Of a stretch of DNA of 64,000 nucleotides, positions 35,956-46,386 are shown piece after piece. The notes under the pieces are model-generated. The model searched no databases, was not told the origin of the DNA, and saw nothing but the letters and a program-made list of their open reading frames with translations. The stretch comes from Pseudomonas mediterranea CFBP 5447 (GTDB lineage: Bacteria > Pseudomonadota > Gammaproteobacteria > Pseudomonadales > Pseudomonadaceae). Every line of letters begins with the position of its first letter. Position 1 is the stretch's first letter. The stretch covers positions 1 through 64,000 of the forward strand of contig NZ_KN322983.1 of assembly GCF_000774145.1 (NCBI RefSeq), given 5' to 3'. The translations under genes were made by a program, and so were the position numbers.

Positions 35956-38900
35956 TCAGGTCACCGCATTACTTTCCATCCTCTGCGAAACGCCCAGCAA
36001 TTCCTTCAGCGTGATGCTGTTGCGGGGATTCGGCTGGGCGTCCAAGCGTTTTATCAGCTTTGAAACGGCATAGCGTCGATGTTCCTCGAAACTGAGCAAG
36101 ACCTCACCGCGCAAGTTGATATCGCCGGCATACATCTCACGAACAATCACACTGTGCCCAGTGTCAGGATCAATGATCACCAAGTGCTCATCGACGATGC
36201 TCAGCAGCAGCCGGTCCGGGTCATCCAGCTCCCAGATCAACTTGCCAGGCTCGGCAGACGCGCCATCCAAAGAAGGCCGGCAGTCGAGAACGACCGATTC
36301 GAGCCTCAGCCAGGCCGCCTTCGTCAGCCGGTAACTCACACTCCCCTGCCCCATGCGCAGGACCAGGGTCGTGACATCGTCCGGCAGCAAATCATCGATC
36401 TTCATCTTCTCCGCGCCGACGACCAGGACCTCACCCTCACGCTGGGCGTAGCCGACGGATCCCGCCTCTTCTATGGCCGGGTAGCTCAGCAGCCTGCTTT
36501 TGCTCTGTTCATGCAGCAGCACGTTGTCCTGTCGCTGGGTCCCCAGTACATCGAAGGTTCCCGGGATATCGGCCCTGGACACCCGAACCAGGCGCTTGCG
36601 CTCAGTGACGAACCATTTCAGGTCGTCGGGATCCTCCACGGTCAGCAACGCGCTACAAGACGGCTGGTCCGCCAATTGCTCGAGCGCCTTCTGCTCCCGG
36701 CCATCCCGGGCAATGACCCATTCACGCGTCACGCCCGTGATCAACGCCGGCTCGCGATTGCGCAGCGAAACCACGACACCTTCGGGTGTCACGCCCCGCA
36801 ACCCGGTGCCTTCGACCGTCACCTCGGCAAATGTCCAGGACGCCCATTCACGCTGCGCCGTGGGTAACGCATCAGCCTGCAGCACTCGCGTGCCCTGCTC
36901 GAAGACCGACTCAAGCTTCTGCGGATCGATGAAGGCCTGGCGATACACTCCGCCAGTCGAGACATCGAACAGCCAGGCCGCCTCGCCATCTGGAGTGACG
37001 CTCAGCAGGCGCATTTCCTTGCCATGCCCCGGTTCAGCCAGCAGCAGCCTGTTGCCGATGTACCAGGCACACAACTTCGCGTCACCGCTGAAATTGGTCA
37101 GACCCACAAGGGCCAGACGCTCGGTGGCGTGTCGTCGGGCCAGCGGCTCCAATGCAGACCACCAATGTGTCCGATTCTTGAACCATGGCGCGTTCATGCC
37201 GCCCAGGCTCAGTTCGCCCTGGTCCGTGAGGGTGTAGAACAGCCCGTCGGAAGTCAGTACCAGGTAGCCATCGTCGATGGCGATGATATTTTCCAGTTTC
37301 TCGTGCTGCTTCCACTTACTCGACCATTGCCACTTGTCCGCCACCAGGATGCGTCGCCGACGGCACAGCGCCTTTGCGGGTCTGTCGTATACGATGAACA
37401 CATCGCTGCCATCTTTCGGCGTGAGCAAGGTCAGGTCCGTCATGTTCTTGATCGAGTCCGGCCAGCCGCGCAGATGATTGTGTTTCGGCGCGGGGCGGAT
37501 GATCAGTTGGTCGCTGCGACGAACCCAGGCCATGTCCCGCCACTGCGCATCGATTTTCCAGCAGACCGACACGAAGGCGGCAGGCTGCCAACTGACGGTG
37601 ATGTAAGCCGCCTCGTTGTCGACATACGGTGTGAAGGGGTAACCGTTGCCCAGGACCTGGCTCCAGTCGGCCAGTGTTTCGCTGGCGCTGAACACCGATT
37701 CCAGCGCCGGCCCTGCTTCCCGGGTCACCGAACTCAACAGCAATTGCCCGTCATGGATCACATAGACCAGCACATCGCGGGTCTGGTCGGCGCGGGTGAT
37801 GCGCTGCTCGACATGGACCACGCCCTGGGCGTCCGCCTCGACGCGGCTGATGGTGGTCGCCGCATCCCTGGCACTGCGTAGCCAATAACGATGACTCAAC
37901 AGCCCGGTGGTCGCGTCGGCCTGCCAGACGATCAAACCCTTTGGGTCGTAGAAATAGGCGCTGTCGCCCGCCACCGCCCCCAACAGCACGTCATCGGTAC
38001 CGGGGATCTCGTTACGGATGTAGAGGAAACGGTCCTCCTTCGCGTCATACCAGGCCGTGACGTGACGGGGCTCGTCGAGCTTCTCGAAAGGAACCAGGTA
38101 GCGATGGAGCGGCGTGTAGGGCATCACCAGGCGATGACCTTGCGCCAGGCTCCTGAGGTGCGGCTGCAGCGCCTGTCGATCCAAGCCCGCAGGCACCTCT
38201 TGCTCGACGAGCGTGAGTGTGCGCTCACCCAACCCGACCTGGAACACTTGTTGACCAGCGATCCGCAGCAACACGTCATGAAGGCCCGTTCCCGCGAAGC
38301 TCACCTGGACGGTACCCACGAACAGCTTCGCGTAGCGCTCGACCCGGATGTCGCCCTCATTGGCCCAGGGAGCGTCCAGTACCCAGCTCGACTTCTGACG
38401 GTTCAGCGACTCGAGGGTGAGGCTCACGCCGGGATTGAGTCCCACTGTGCAGCGTTTGCCCGCGCCTTTGATCCGATAGCTGATTTTTTGCTGCCACTGC
38501 GCTGGAAGCACAGGCACCACCAGCGAACGCTCGGCCTCATCGAGCACCACGTCGATGACGGTTGGCCGATAGTCCGGGAGCAGGCGATACAGGATGTAGT
38601 CGCTCGGAAACGAATAGAACGAAAACAGGAACAGCCATCCGCCATCCGCCTTTTTTTTCTCCAGCCGCCGTGCCGTGTCGAAGCCGACGTCATGACGCAA
38701 TCCTGCGAATGGCAACGCCTTGTACTCATAGCGATAACAAGTTCTCGGCACGCAAGGCAGTACGATGGCCTGGCCAGCGGACGGGCTGAACCTGACCCGA
38801 TCGACCAACCGCAGCTCCCGACGGATATCGATCGCCTCGTCATAATCGTCATCGAACGTCGGCACGCCAAAATGATCCCGCAACGGATACAGCCTCGGGC

Positions 38901-41900
38901 TGTCCAGAACCAGCTCGCCACGCACCAGATCCAACGTGCCGACGATCAGCGACGGGCGCGGCAACCAGGCATCGCTATGGGTATCGAAACGATAGGCCTG
39001 GAGATGGGCCTTGCTCAGTTCATCGAAGAACAGCCCGACCTGTTTGGCTTCTTCGGCGATGGCGGCGAACCCCTGGGTCACTGCCGCTACGCCTACCGCC
39101 AGGCCGCCCAGGATCACGGCAGCCCCGCCAAGAAACGCTCCAGCGGTGGTGGCGCCGAGGCCGAGCGCTCCTGCCGCCAGCACCAGCCCGGCCGAATCGA
39201 ACGCCAGCTGCGTGCCGAACCGGGCGCGCTCGATCTCGCTGGACGCGGTCGACAACTGATAGATATCGAACCCGACATTGGCCAGTTGCAGCACGCCTCC
39301 GGTCGCCTCGCTCACGCTGGATCCCAGCGCCGCCTTGACCACAGGCGCAACGGTGCGGGCAATCAGTTTTTCTTCCGCCAGCGCTTGCCGGACCAAACCG
39401 ATCAAGCCGGCCACATCGGCCACGTTGCCATGCACCAGCTGTGCGTAATTGACATAGACATGCAGTCGCACCGCCAGGGACAAAGAACGGTCCGACCCTT
39501 CCCGCTCAGTCAACGCGGACATCAGCGCCTGTATGCTGAAGCCGGCATTGAGGGTGTGGACACTGCCCACTTCGGCAGGCTTGCCCGGGACCAGGGGTTT
39601 GTTGGCCAGGGTCAGGAAACGCTCCGAGAGGTAGTTCTTGATCCGCAGGAGTCGATGATCGTCGCTGACAATCCGTACCAACTGCTCGGGCTCTTTCGGA
39701 TCGATCAGGTTGATCCGATACGACCCGTCCGAGGTGATTTCCAGGGTTTCGAATAACGGCACAAGTTGCGGCGCCAATCGGTTCTGCTGCTTGAGCTGGG
39801 TCGTGACCTCTGCAATCCGCTGGCCCCACCAGTGACCGTCCAGCGCCAGCAGGCGGCTGCCGAGACGAGGATTGTTCATCAGCGATTGCCCGTGGGCACT
39901 GGCCAACCGCTGTCTGACGGGGGGTTGCGCACGTCCAGGCAAGGCGCCGGGCCGCAGCAGCTCCGCGACCTGGATCGAACCGGGCAGCGCGGCTTTCGAA
40001 ACGCGCTCACCGTCCAGCTCGATCAGCTCGAACGTCGGACGGGCCGTATCACCGTACGCCGCATAGTGAACGGCCATTTCCTGCTGAATGAAGAACCGCT
40101 CCAGTGCCTGTCTGAATCGAGTGGCATGCTCGAACTCGAAGACACCGAAATTCGGATCGTAGAAGTGATAGGTACTGCGCTCGCCGTCGAAGGTCCTGGC
40201 CACCAGCATGGCGTGGTTGTCGGAATTGAGCATCAGCGTGCCGGTGGTCGTCCTGGCTTGCAGGGTCTCCACCACCCGTTTCAGATCCGAGCGCCCCAAT
40301 GCGTTGCCGACGTCACTGAGCTGCACTTCGCGCAACGCTTCCACGCCTTGCAAAAACGTCACGCAATCGCTGGCCTCAGGCTCAATGGCGCCCAGGTAGA
40401 AGCGCTCGCGCAGGGTGTTGACCGCCACCTTCCCGGTCGTCATGGCCGCCGCCATGACCAGGGCCAATGGATAGCAGCGCCCGCCCACCCTGTCGCCTTC
40501 GCCCTGAAGCAGCAGGTCCTGGGGAACGAGCTTGATCGCGTCGGCCTCGAAGCCGTCCAGGACAGTCGCCAGGCGCTCGGTGATCCGGACACGGTACTCA
40601 AGCTTCGCCACCTGCTGGATCCGGGCGACGTGCCGTCCCCACTGGCGCAATGTCAGTGGCTGCTCCAGCGCCTTCTTCTTCAATTCCAGGGCGGTTTCGG
40701 AATGTCCGGGCGGCTCACCACCCGGGTCGGCCAACCCGGCCTGGAAGGCCGGCGCCTGCAGCTTGAACAAGACACGCTCGATCGTCGCATAGTTACCCGC
40801 GATGCCTCGTTCATCGAGGTTGTTGGCCAGGTTATCCAGTTGCGGGCGAACTGCGTTGAAGCTGCGATTATCCAGGGTTTGCGCACCGATCAACGCCCCC
40901 ACCAGCAGGCGCTGCAACGGGCTCAGTTGAGCCACTTCGAAACTGCCTTTGGCGAGACGGCCGAGCAGTTCGGTGATGGACAAGCGCTGCGTCTGTGCAT
41001 CGCTCAAAGATGCCGGGGGCAGCACATTCGCGCTCTGGTCACGGATCGACTGGCGCTCGGCAAAACTCAACACGATGGCCTTGCCGAAAGTCACCGTGCC
41101 GGTATGACCACGACTCATCGCGTTCATGAAGGTATCACCCAGGTCATCGGCCAGATGCTGCAGCAACTCGGTGGATAGCACATGACGCCCCTCCAGCACC
41201 GGCCAGCCTTCATCGAACGTGAGCGAGCGGTAGTTGAGCAGCTCAGCCATGTCGCCGGCATAACGGGCCTTGAAGCGGTCATCCCGCCAGCGCTTCTGCT
41301 CGTTGGCGAGCCAGTCCGTGGTATTGCTTTCGTTCTCCTTCCAGGAATGGTCCTGCTCTTCCTCGGTGGCCAGGTTAACGGAGCCCACTGCCGGGATCGC
41401 GGCCTCCGTTCGCCAACGTTCAGCCATTCGAGGCGTGAAATGCGCCTTTTGATAATCCGCCATCCCCTCGCGCATGGCGCCAGGTCCGGTCAGGTAGATC
41501 GTCACTTCGCTCTGGGGGCGGATACCGTCGCTGTAGTAGGTAGCGGCGGCCTGGGCCAGGAAAGACACCATCATTTCCGCGTCCGGCGACAGCTCACGCA
41601 AGGTACCGAATACCCGGGTCACGGCCTGATCGGCAGCACGGGCCATGGCGTTGACATCGATCAAGGCAATGTTCTGCTCATCGGCCAGGCGAGCAGTGGC
41701 ATCCACGACTTCATAGTTGAATCTGAAACGTTCGAGCATGGCCTTGAGCATGGCCGCACCTGGATGAGCCATCAGAAATGCGTTACTCAATGAATTCCGG
41801 ACGACAACGGCACGCAACTCGTACGGACGCGCCAGACGTTCCTCCGGCATGCGAAAAACGCGATCCAACGCGGGTTTGCTGTCGGCGAATCCCTTGAGTG

Positions 41901-43014
41901 CCTCGCGGCTTTCCAGTGGAATCTGTTCCAGGTAGTCCTTGTACCGATTGCGCAAGGCCTGGCGTCCCGGCATCCAGTCGGGATTGCGATCAAGCAGCAA
42001 CTGCAGGGCGCCGAGGCGCGCGTCGGTCTTGAACCCGCGAATGTCGACTGGCCCGAGTTTTTCCAGCAAGGGTGGCAGACAGTCGACATCGGTATACCTG
42101 CCGCCCTCCTTGAACAGCGCTTCGGCGCGCACCACATCGGAGGCTGCGGCAAAATTGCCCCGCAGGCTGATCTCGCGCTGGTAGATATCTTTCAGTTGCA
42201 GCCCTTCACCCCGGGCCAGATCACGCAGTACCAGGTTCCCTTCGGCCAATGCCTGGAGGCTGCGCCGGTTATCGGCCTTGAGGCTCGTCAGCCGCGCCTT
42301 GTCCTGGCCATAGGCCCGAACCAGCAGGTCCACTCGCGCATCATCGGCACTGCCGCCGTTTTCCACTGTTTTCTTGATGTGTGCGTATATCTGTTGTTTG
42401 AGGACAATGACTCGCTCTTCATAACGGTCACCCAACTCAGACGCATCGGTACTGTCCTTTCCGCCGCTGGACATGGCATCGGCCTTGGCGGCCTCGACAA
42501 TAATCCGGTTGGTTTCATAGGCCAGCAGCGCATCACTGTCATACCAGAGATAAAGTTGATGGTCGGCTGCGCCCAGCACCTGTTTCCATATATTGATGTA
42601 ATCACGTTGAATCGCACCAACACCACCGCCGAGCCAGGCAAAGTGCAGTTTCTTCGGAACTTCAGTGGCTGCTACCTTCAATTGTTCGACACTGTTCTGC
42701 AGGCGCGCTTCAAAATGCTCGACCTGATTCTGGATGTGCACCAGATCCATTGGGAAGGTGCCGCCGGGCGGCGTCGGTTCGGTCGCACGGCGTTGACGAT
42801 TGCCCGGCAATGTCGTCAATGCCTGCTTGAGCAGCCCCAGTGGTTTCAGCAGGGATGGCGCATCCTGCACAGCGGTACAGCCGGAGTAATAGCGGAGCAC
42901 CGCCTCATATTGATCGGTGCCCTTGTAGGGCGCCAACGCCTGCTCAAGATCCTTCAGTTTCAATAAGCCCTTGAAATCGACATAACCCTCTGTCGAAAAC
43001 TTCCTTTCACTCAT
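35956..43014 (-). CDS. Giant TcdA/TcdB- and lymphostatin-like toxin (glycosyltransferase + C58-type protease)
   Basis: A 2352-residue predicted toxin. Residues ~115-520 match the clostridial TcdA/TcdB glucosyltransferase: VPKKLHFAWLGG, YINIWKQ, LYLWYDSDALLAYETNR, and GGRYTDVDCLP with the metal-binding DVD at 309-311. Residues ~840-975 look like a YopT-type C58 cysteine protease: GGRCYPLALV (Cys847), NHAMLVAR (His934), YHFYDPNFGVFEF (Asp953). A hydrophobic stretch (~1271-1320, rich in G/A/L/V) may insert into membranes like the TcdB pore region. The last ~1000 residues are beta-rich without a recognised domain. No signal peptide. Start 43014 has GGAAG upstream. The GT plus C58 combination is known from lymphostatin (LifA/Efa1). 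The domain calls are from motif recall. Confidence 0.85.
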   Translation of the reverse strand: MSERKFSTEGYVDFKGLLKLKDLEQALAPYKGTDQYEAVLRYYSGCTAVQDAPSLLKPLGLLKQALTTLPGNRQRRATEPTPPGGTFPMDLVHIQNQVEHFEARLQNSVEQLKVAATEVPKKLHFAWLGGGVGAIQRDYINIWKQVLGAADHQLYLWYDSDALLAYETNRIIVEAAKADAMSSGGKDSTDASELGDRYEERVIVLKQQIYAHIKKTVENGGSADDARVDLLVRAYGQDKARLTSLKADNRRSLQALAEGNLVLRDLARGEGLQLKDIYQREISLRGNFAAASDVVRAEALFKEGGRYTDVDCLPPLLEKLGPVDIRGFKTDARLGALQLLLDRNPDWMPGRQALRNRYKDYLEQIPLESREALKGFADSKPALDRVFRMPEERLARPYELRAVVVRNSLSNAFLMAHPGAAMLKAMLERFRFNYEVVDATARLADEQNIALIDVNAMARAADQAVTRVFGTLRELSPDAEMMVSFLAQAAATYYSDGIRPQSEVTIYLTGPGAMREGMADYQKAHFTPRMAERWRTEAAIPAVGSVNLATEEEQDHSWKENESNTTDWLANEQKRWRDDRFKARYAGDMAELLNYRSLTFDEGWPVLEGRHVLSTELLQHLADDLGDTFMNAMSRGHTGTVTFGKAIVLSFAERQSIRDQSANVLPPASLSDAQTQRLSITELLGRLAKGSFEVAQLSPLQRLLVGALIGAQTLDNRSFNAVRPQLDNLANNLDERGIAGNYATIERVLFKLQAPAFQAGLADPGGEPPGHSETALELKKKALEQPLTLRQWGRHVARIQQVAKLEYRVRITERLATVLDGFEADAIKLVPQDLLLQGEGDRVGGRCYPLALVMAAAMTTGKVAVNTLRERFYLGAIEPEASDCVTFLQGVEALREVQLSDVGNALGRSDLKRVVETLQARTTTGTLMLNSDNHAMLVARTFDGERSTYHFYDPNFGVFEFEHATRFRQALERFFIQQEMAVHYAAYGDTARPTFELIELDGERVSKAALPGSIQVAELLRPGALPGRAQPPVRQRLASAHGQSLMNNPRLGSRLLALDGHWWGQRIAEVTTQLKQQNRLAPQLVPLFETLEITSDGSYRINLIDPKEPEQLVRIVSDDHRLLRIKNYLSERFLTLANKPLVPGKPAEVGSVHTLNAGFSIQALMSALTEREGSDRSLSLAVRLHVYVNYAQLVHGNVADVAGLIGLVRQALAEEKLIARTVAPVVKAALGSSVSEATGGVLQLANVGFDIYQLSTASSEIERARFGTQLAFDSAGLVLAAGALGLGATTAGAFLGGAAVILGGLAVGVAAVTQGFAAIAEEAKQVGLFFDELSKAHLQAYRFDTHSDAWLPRPSLIVGTLDLVRGELVLDSPRLYPLRDHFGVPTFDDDYDEAIDIRRELRLVDRVRFSPSAGQAIVLPCVPRTCYRYEYKALPFAGLRHDVGFDTARRLEKKKADGGWLFLFSFYSFPSDYILYRLLPDYRPTVIDVVLDEAERSLVVPVLPAQWQQKISYRIKGAGKRCTVGLNPGVSLTLESLNRQKSSWVLDAPWANEGDIRVERYAKLFVGTVQVSFAGTGLHDVLLRIAGQQVFQVGLGERTLTLVEQEVPAGLDRQALQPHLRSLAQGHRLVMPYTPLHRYLVPFEKLDEPRHVTAWYDAKEDRFLYIRNEIPGTDDVLLGAVAGDSAYFYDPKGLIVWQADATTGLLSHRYWLRSARDAATTISRVEADAQGVVHVEQRITRADQTRDVLVYVIHDGQLLLSSVTREAGPALESVFSASETLADWSQVLGNGYPFTPYVDNEAAYITVSWQPAAFVSVCWKIDAQWRDMAWVRRSDQLIIRPAPKHNHLRGWPDSIKNMTDLTLLTPKDGSDVFIVYDRPAKALCRRRRILVADKWQWSSKWKQHEKLENIIAIDDGYLVLTSDGLFYTLTDQGELSLGGMNAPWFKNRTHWWSALEPLARRHATERLALVGLTNFSGDAKLCAWYIGNRLLLAEPGHGKEMRLLSVTPDGEAAWLFDVSTGGVYRQAFIDPQKLESVFEQGTRVLQADALPTAQREWASWTFAEVTVEGTGLRGVTPEGVVVSLRNREPALITGVTREWVIARDGREQKALEQLADQPSCSALLTVEDPDDLKWFVTERKRLVRVSRADIPGTFDVLGTQRQDNVLLHEQSKSRLLSYPAIEEAGSVGYAQREGEVLVVGAEKMKIDDLLPDDVTTLVLRMGQGSVSYRLTKAAWLRLESVVLDCRPSLDGASAEPGKLIWELDDPDRLLLSIVDEHLVIIDPDTGHSVIVREMYAGDINLRGEVLLSFEEHRRYAVSKLIKRLDAQPNPRNSITLKELLGVSQRMESNAVT

Positions 43015-43331
43015 AACAACACTTCCATTTATCGTACATGAATAGCCGAAGCCTTTTTTCAGGCAACAGCAGCCCACACGTGCATCCAAGCACTGGGCGT
43101 TGAACTCTCAAAATGCATCGCTCTTGATAAGCGCGAATAAAAATAACCTGACGCCCGCGCACGGCTCAACTAATAAGCAAGCCAATAAATTTCCAAATAA
43201 GAAACCAACTCCATGTTACAGGCGCAACATGCCCGCAACTTTATGTCACGGACCAAGTTATATAAGCGAAAACACTCAACAATCAGCGAGTTCGAGAAAC
43301 GACGGCGGCCCGAACGGACCGCCGGGTTGTA
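43015..43331. other. A/T-rich intergenic region between giant toxin and cobJ
   Basis: About 317 bases with no supported gene. Roughly 43020-43290 is clearly more A/T-rich than the neighbours, in keeping with the promoter of a horizontally acquired toxin gene. Near cobJ, CGGCGG (43303-43308) and CCGCCG (43319-43324) form a GC-rich hairpin which, read on the minus strand after the cobJ stop, is followed by a short T-containing stretch and may be a weak terminator. Confidence 0.5.
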
Positions 43332-45032
43332 TCAGAGCGGTTTGTCGCCATACCAGCGCGGCGTGTACACCCACTGGCTACCGTCGGCGCGGGGGAACAC
43401 GCAGGTGGTCGAAGACCCGACCAGGACCATGGTGCGCATGTCGACCTGATCCGGGGTCAACTGCCCCAGCGTCGTGACCCGCAGGCTCTGGCCCGGACGG
43501 CCGATGTCACGCCCCAGGACCACGGGCGTCTGCGCGGTTCGATGCTGGGCGACGATCTCCAGCGCCCGCCCCAGTTGCCAGGGCCGGGAACGGGAGATGG
43601 GGTTGTAGAACGCCAGCGCGAGATCCGCCTGTGCCGCCAGGTCCAGGCGCTTCTCGATGATCGACCAGGGCTTGAGGTTGTCCGACAGCGACAGCACGCA
43701 GAAGTCATGGCCCAGCGGCGCACCGGCCTGGGCGGCGGTAGCCAGGGAAGCCGAGACGCCCGGCAGGATCTGCAGGTCGACAGCGTGCCAATCGGCATTC
43801 GTCGACTCATGCAGCGCTTCCAGGACCGCGGCGGCCATGGCGAATACGCCCGGATCGCCAGACGACACCACCACCACGGAGCGGCCCTGGGCGGCCAGTT
43901 CGAAGGCGTGGCGGGCGCGTTGCAGCTCTTCGCGGTTGTCGGTGCAATGCTGCACCTGATCAGGCCGAAATGGCCCGGCCATGCGCACGTAGGTTTCGTA
44001 GCCCAGCACGTCGTTGGCGCGGTCGAGTTCGGCGCGCACCGCCGGCACCATCAACTCGGCCGCGCCCGGGCCCAGGCCGATCACCGCCAGACGCCCGCGT
44101 GGACGGCCGATGCGTTGCGGATCCAGAGGCTGTTCGGCGACCGCGATAGCCAGGCTGCCCATGACCCGAATCGAGGCCGGCTGGCCGAGGGCCTCGCTTA
44201 ACCACTGCGCGATGTCGCCGCTGGCGCAAGCAAAGCGCAGTGGCACGCCCAGGCTCGCAGCGGCTTCGTGCAAGTCTGGACGGGTCATTTCGCTGTCCGC
44301 CGCCAACACGCAAGCCAGCGATTGCATCGCGAGGCCGGCCTGTTCCAGGGCAGCGCCAATTGCGGCCGCTATGTCCGTCGCCCCGGCGCCCAGCGCCACG
44401 GCAACGTTGCGGGGATAAATACGCAGTTCATCGACTGCGGGCACCCCGGCAGCGCTGTCGATACGGATGGCCAGGCGCGCCTGTTGGTCCTGAGGCAAGT
44501 GCGCCTGATCCAGCCACGGCGCAGCCCCTTCGATGCGCACCGGCTCACCGGCCAGCAGATCGGAGACGAAGCGCTTGCCCTGTTCCAGATCGTCGAGCCG
44601 GTAGCCGCTCGGTGGATTGAGCAGGCAAGTGCCGAAACGCAATTCGCCGCTGGTGGTGATCGCCGGGGCGACTTGCAGGGTGTTCGCTATTTCCCGGGCC
44701 ATGACGTTGACCCCGCCCAGGCCACCGAGCAACGGCACCACGGCGCTGCCGTCCTCGGCCACTGCCAGCACGGCGGGCTCGACGCCTTTTTCCAGCAGCA
44801 GCGGCGCCAGGGTGCGGATGACGATGCCCGCCGCGCACAGGGCGATGATGGGTGTGTCCTGTTGATAGAGCTCGCGCAACGTCGCGCCGAATTCCAGGTA
44901 GTGACGGTCCACTCCCTCGACCCGCCCGGCCAGGCCGTGGATCAAGGCGCCGGGATAGCACTGCTGGACCCGCCGGGCCGTGGCGAGACTGCCCGGGCCG
45001 AGGATGACGATTGCCGGTGCCTTGAGCGTCAT
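43332..45032 (-). CDS. cobJ: CbiG-CobJ fusion: precorrin-3B C17-methyltransferase
   Basis: A 566-residue fusion for cobalamin synthesis. The N-terminal ~300 residues are CbiG-like ([70 protein letters not shown]), the last part matching the CobE/CbiG C-terminal domain. The C-terminal ~250 residues are a tetrapyrrole methylase ([74 protein letters not shown]), the CobJ step methylating C17 of precorrin-3B with ring contraction. The start at 45032 is ATG overlapping the cobI stop (ATGA); a GTG three codons upstream is possible. Confidence 0.93.
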   Translation of the reverse strand: MTLKAPAIVILGPGSLATARRVQQCYPGALIHGLAGRVEGVDRHYLEFGATLRELYQQDTPIIALCAAGIVIRTLAPLLLEKGVEPAVLAVAEDGSAVVPLLGGLGGVNVMAREIANTLQVAPAITTSGELRFGTCLLNPPSGYRLDDLEQGKRFVSDLLAGEPVRIEGAAPWLDQAHLPQDQQARLAIRIDSAAGVPAVDELRIYPRNVAVALGAGATDIAAAIGAALEQAGLAMQSLACVLAADSEMTRPDLHEAAASLGVPLRFACASGDIAQWLSEALGQPASIRVMGSLAIAVAEQPLDPQRIGRPRGRLAVIGLGPGAAELMVPAVRAELDRANDVLGYETYVRMAGPFRPDQVQHCTDNREELQRARHAFELAAQGRSVVVVSSGDPGVFAMAAAVLEALHESTNADWHAVDLQILPGVSASLATAAQAGAPLGHDFCVLSLSDNLKPWSIIEKRLDLAAQADLALAFYNPISRSRPWQLGRALEIVAQHRTAQTPVVLGRDIGRPGQSLRVTTLGQLTPDQVDMRTMVLVGSSTTCVFPRADGSQWVYTPRWYGDKPL

Positions 45033-45763
45033 CCCTGCCACCGTTCGCCCGGCACGATGATCAACGAGAAATACGGCGAGGACATCGGTTCGACTTCATC
45101 CAACGGCACGATTTTCTGATTGGCCATGGTCGCCCGTTCGACGTACAGGGCCCGGCCATCCAGGCCCAGTTCCCCGAGCACCTGGCGGACCTTGGGGAAG
45201 TTGCGTCCCAGCTTCATGATCACCGCCGCGTCGGCATCGGCCAACCGGCGCTTGAGTTCGTCATGGGGCAGCACGCCGGAGAGCACCGACAGGCTCTGGT
45301 TACGGTACACCAACGGCGCGCCGAGCACCGAGGCACCGCCCAGCATCGAGCAGACGCCGGGAATGACTTCGGCGTCGTAGCGCTCGGCCAGACGATCGTG
45401 CAGGTACATGTACGAACCGTAGAAAAACGGATCGCCCTCGCAGATCACCGCCACGTCGCGCCCGGCATCCAGATGCACGGCCACCTGTTCGGCGGCGGTG
45501 TCGTAGAAGTCGGCGATCACCTGCTCATAGGACAGCGGCGCCGGCAACACTTCGGTGGTGACCGGGTAGACCAGCGGCATCAGCGTTTGCGTCTCTTGCA
45601 GATGCATCTCGATGATCCCGAAGGCGTTGCCTTTCTTGCCCTTGGCGACGAAGTACCCCACCACGGGGGATTCGCGCAGCAGACGCAGGGCCTTGAGGGT
45701 AATCAGTTCCGGGTCACCGGGGCCCACGCCGAGGCCGATCAGACGTCCACGCTGCTGCATCAT
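45029..45763 (-). CDS. cobI: Precorrin-2 C20-methyltransferase
   Basis: A 244-residue SAM-dependent tetrapyrrole methylase making precorrin-3A. Seen: [24 protein letters not shown] at the N-terminus, [39 protein letters not shown] and [13 protein letters not shown]. Its start overlaps the end of cobH by four bases and its stop overlaps cobJ, so cobG-H-I-J is one translationally coupled operon. Confidence 0.95.
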   Translation of the reverse strand: MMQQRGRLIGLGVGPGDPELITLKALRLLRESPVVGYFVAKGKKGNAFGIIEMHLQETQTLMPLVYPVTTEVLPAPLSYEQVIADFYDTAAEQVAVHLDAGRDVAVICEGDPFFYGSYMYLHDRLAERYDAEVIPGVCSMLGGASVLGAPLVYRNQSLSVLSGVLPHDELKRRLADADAAVIMKLGRNFPKVRQVLGELGLDGRALYVERATMANQKIVPLDEVEPMSSPYFSLIIVPGERWQG

Positions 45764-46386
45764 TCAATCTCCGTGGCGAGGGCATTGACGGCGGCCGCCG
45801 CCATGGCGCTGCCACCCAGTCGACCTTGCATGATCACGAACGGCACGCCGCGGCTGTTGGCCGCCAGCATCGCCTTGGATTCGGCCGCGCCGACGAACCC
45901 CACCGGGAAGCCCAGGATCAACGCGGGTTTCGGTGCGCCGGCGTCGAGCATTTCCAGCAGGTAGAACAGCGCGGTGGGCGCATTGCCGATCACCACGACG
46001 CTGCCCTCCAGATGTGGACGCCACAGCTCCAGGGCCGCCGCCGAACGGGTGTTGCCCAAATCGCGGGCCAACTGCGGCACGCTCTCGTCGCGCAAGGTGC
46101 AGATCACCGGGTTGTTGGCCGGCAGGCGAGCGCGGGTCACGCCTTCGCTGACCATCCGCGCATCGCACAGGATCGGCGCACCGGCAGCGAGGGCCTGGCG
46201 CCCGGCCGTGCCCGCACCTTCGGAAAACTGCAGCCCGTCGACCGCCTCGACCATGCCGCAGGCGTGGATCACCCGTACCGCGAGTTTTTCCAGATCGGCC
46301 GGAATGCGCGCCAGGTTGGCCTCGGCGCGAATGATCGCGAAGGAGTTGCGATAGATCTCCTGACCGTCGCGGATGTAATCAAGCAT
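45760..46386 (-). CDS. cobH: Precorrin-8X methylmutase
   Basis: A 208-residue enzyme that shifts the C11 methyl of precorrin-8X to C12, giving hydrogenobyrinate. The catalytic histidine is in [10 protein letters not shown]; other features are [31 protein letters not shown] and [14 protein letters not shown]. The start (46386) shares one base with the cobG stop (TGATG), which supports this start over a longer reading. Confidence 0.95.
   Translation of the reverse strand: MLDYIRDGQEIYRNSFAIIRAEANLARIPADLEKLAVRVIHACGMVEAVDGLQFSEGAGTAGRQALAAGAPILCDARMVSEGVTRARLPANNPVICTLRDESVPQLARDLGNTRSAAALELWRPHLEGSVVVIGNAPTALFYLLEMLDAGAPKPALILGFPVGFVGAAESKAMLAANSRGVPFVIMQGRLGGSAMAAAAVNALATEIE

Noticed and set aside
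37891..39756. 621-codon open frame opposite the giant toxin
   Set aside because: Shadow frame, rich in Gln/Arg/His, without ribosome site or domain; the toxin motifs on the other strand are clear.
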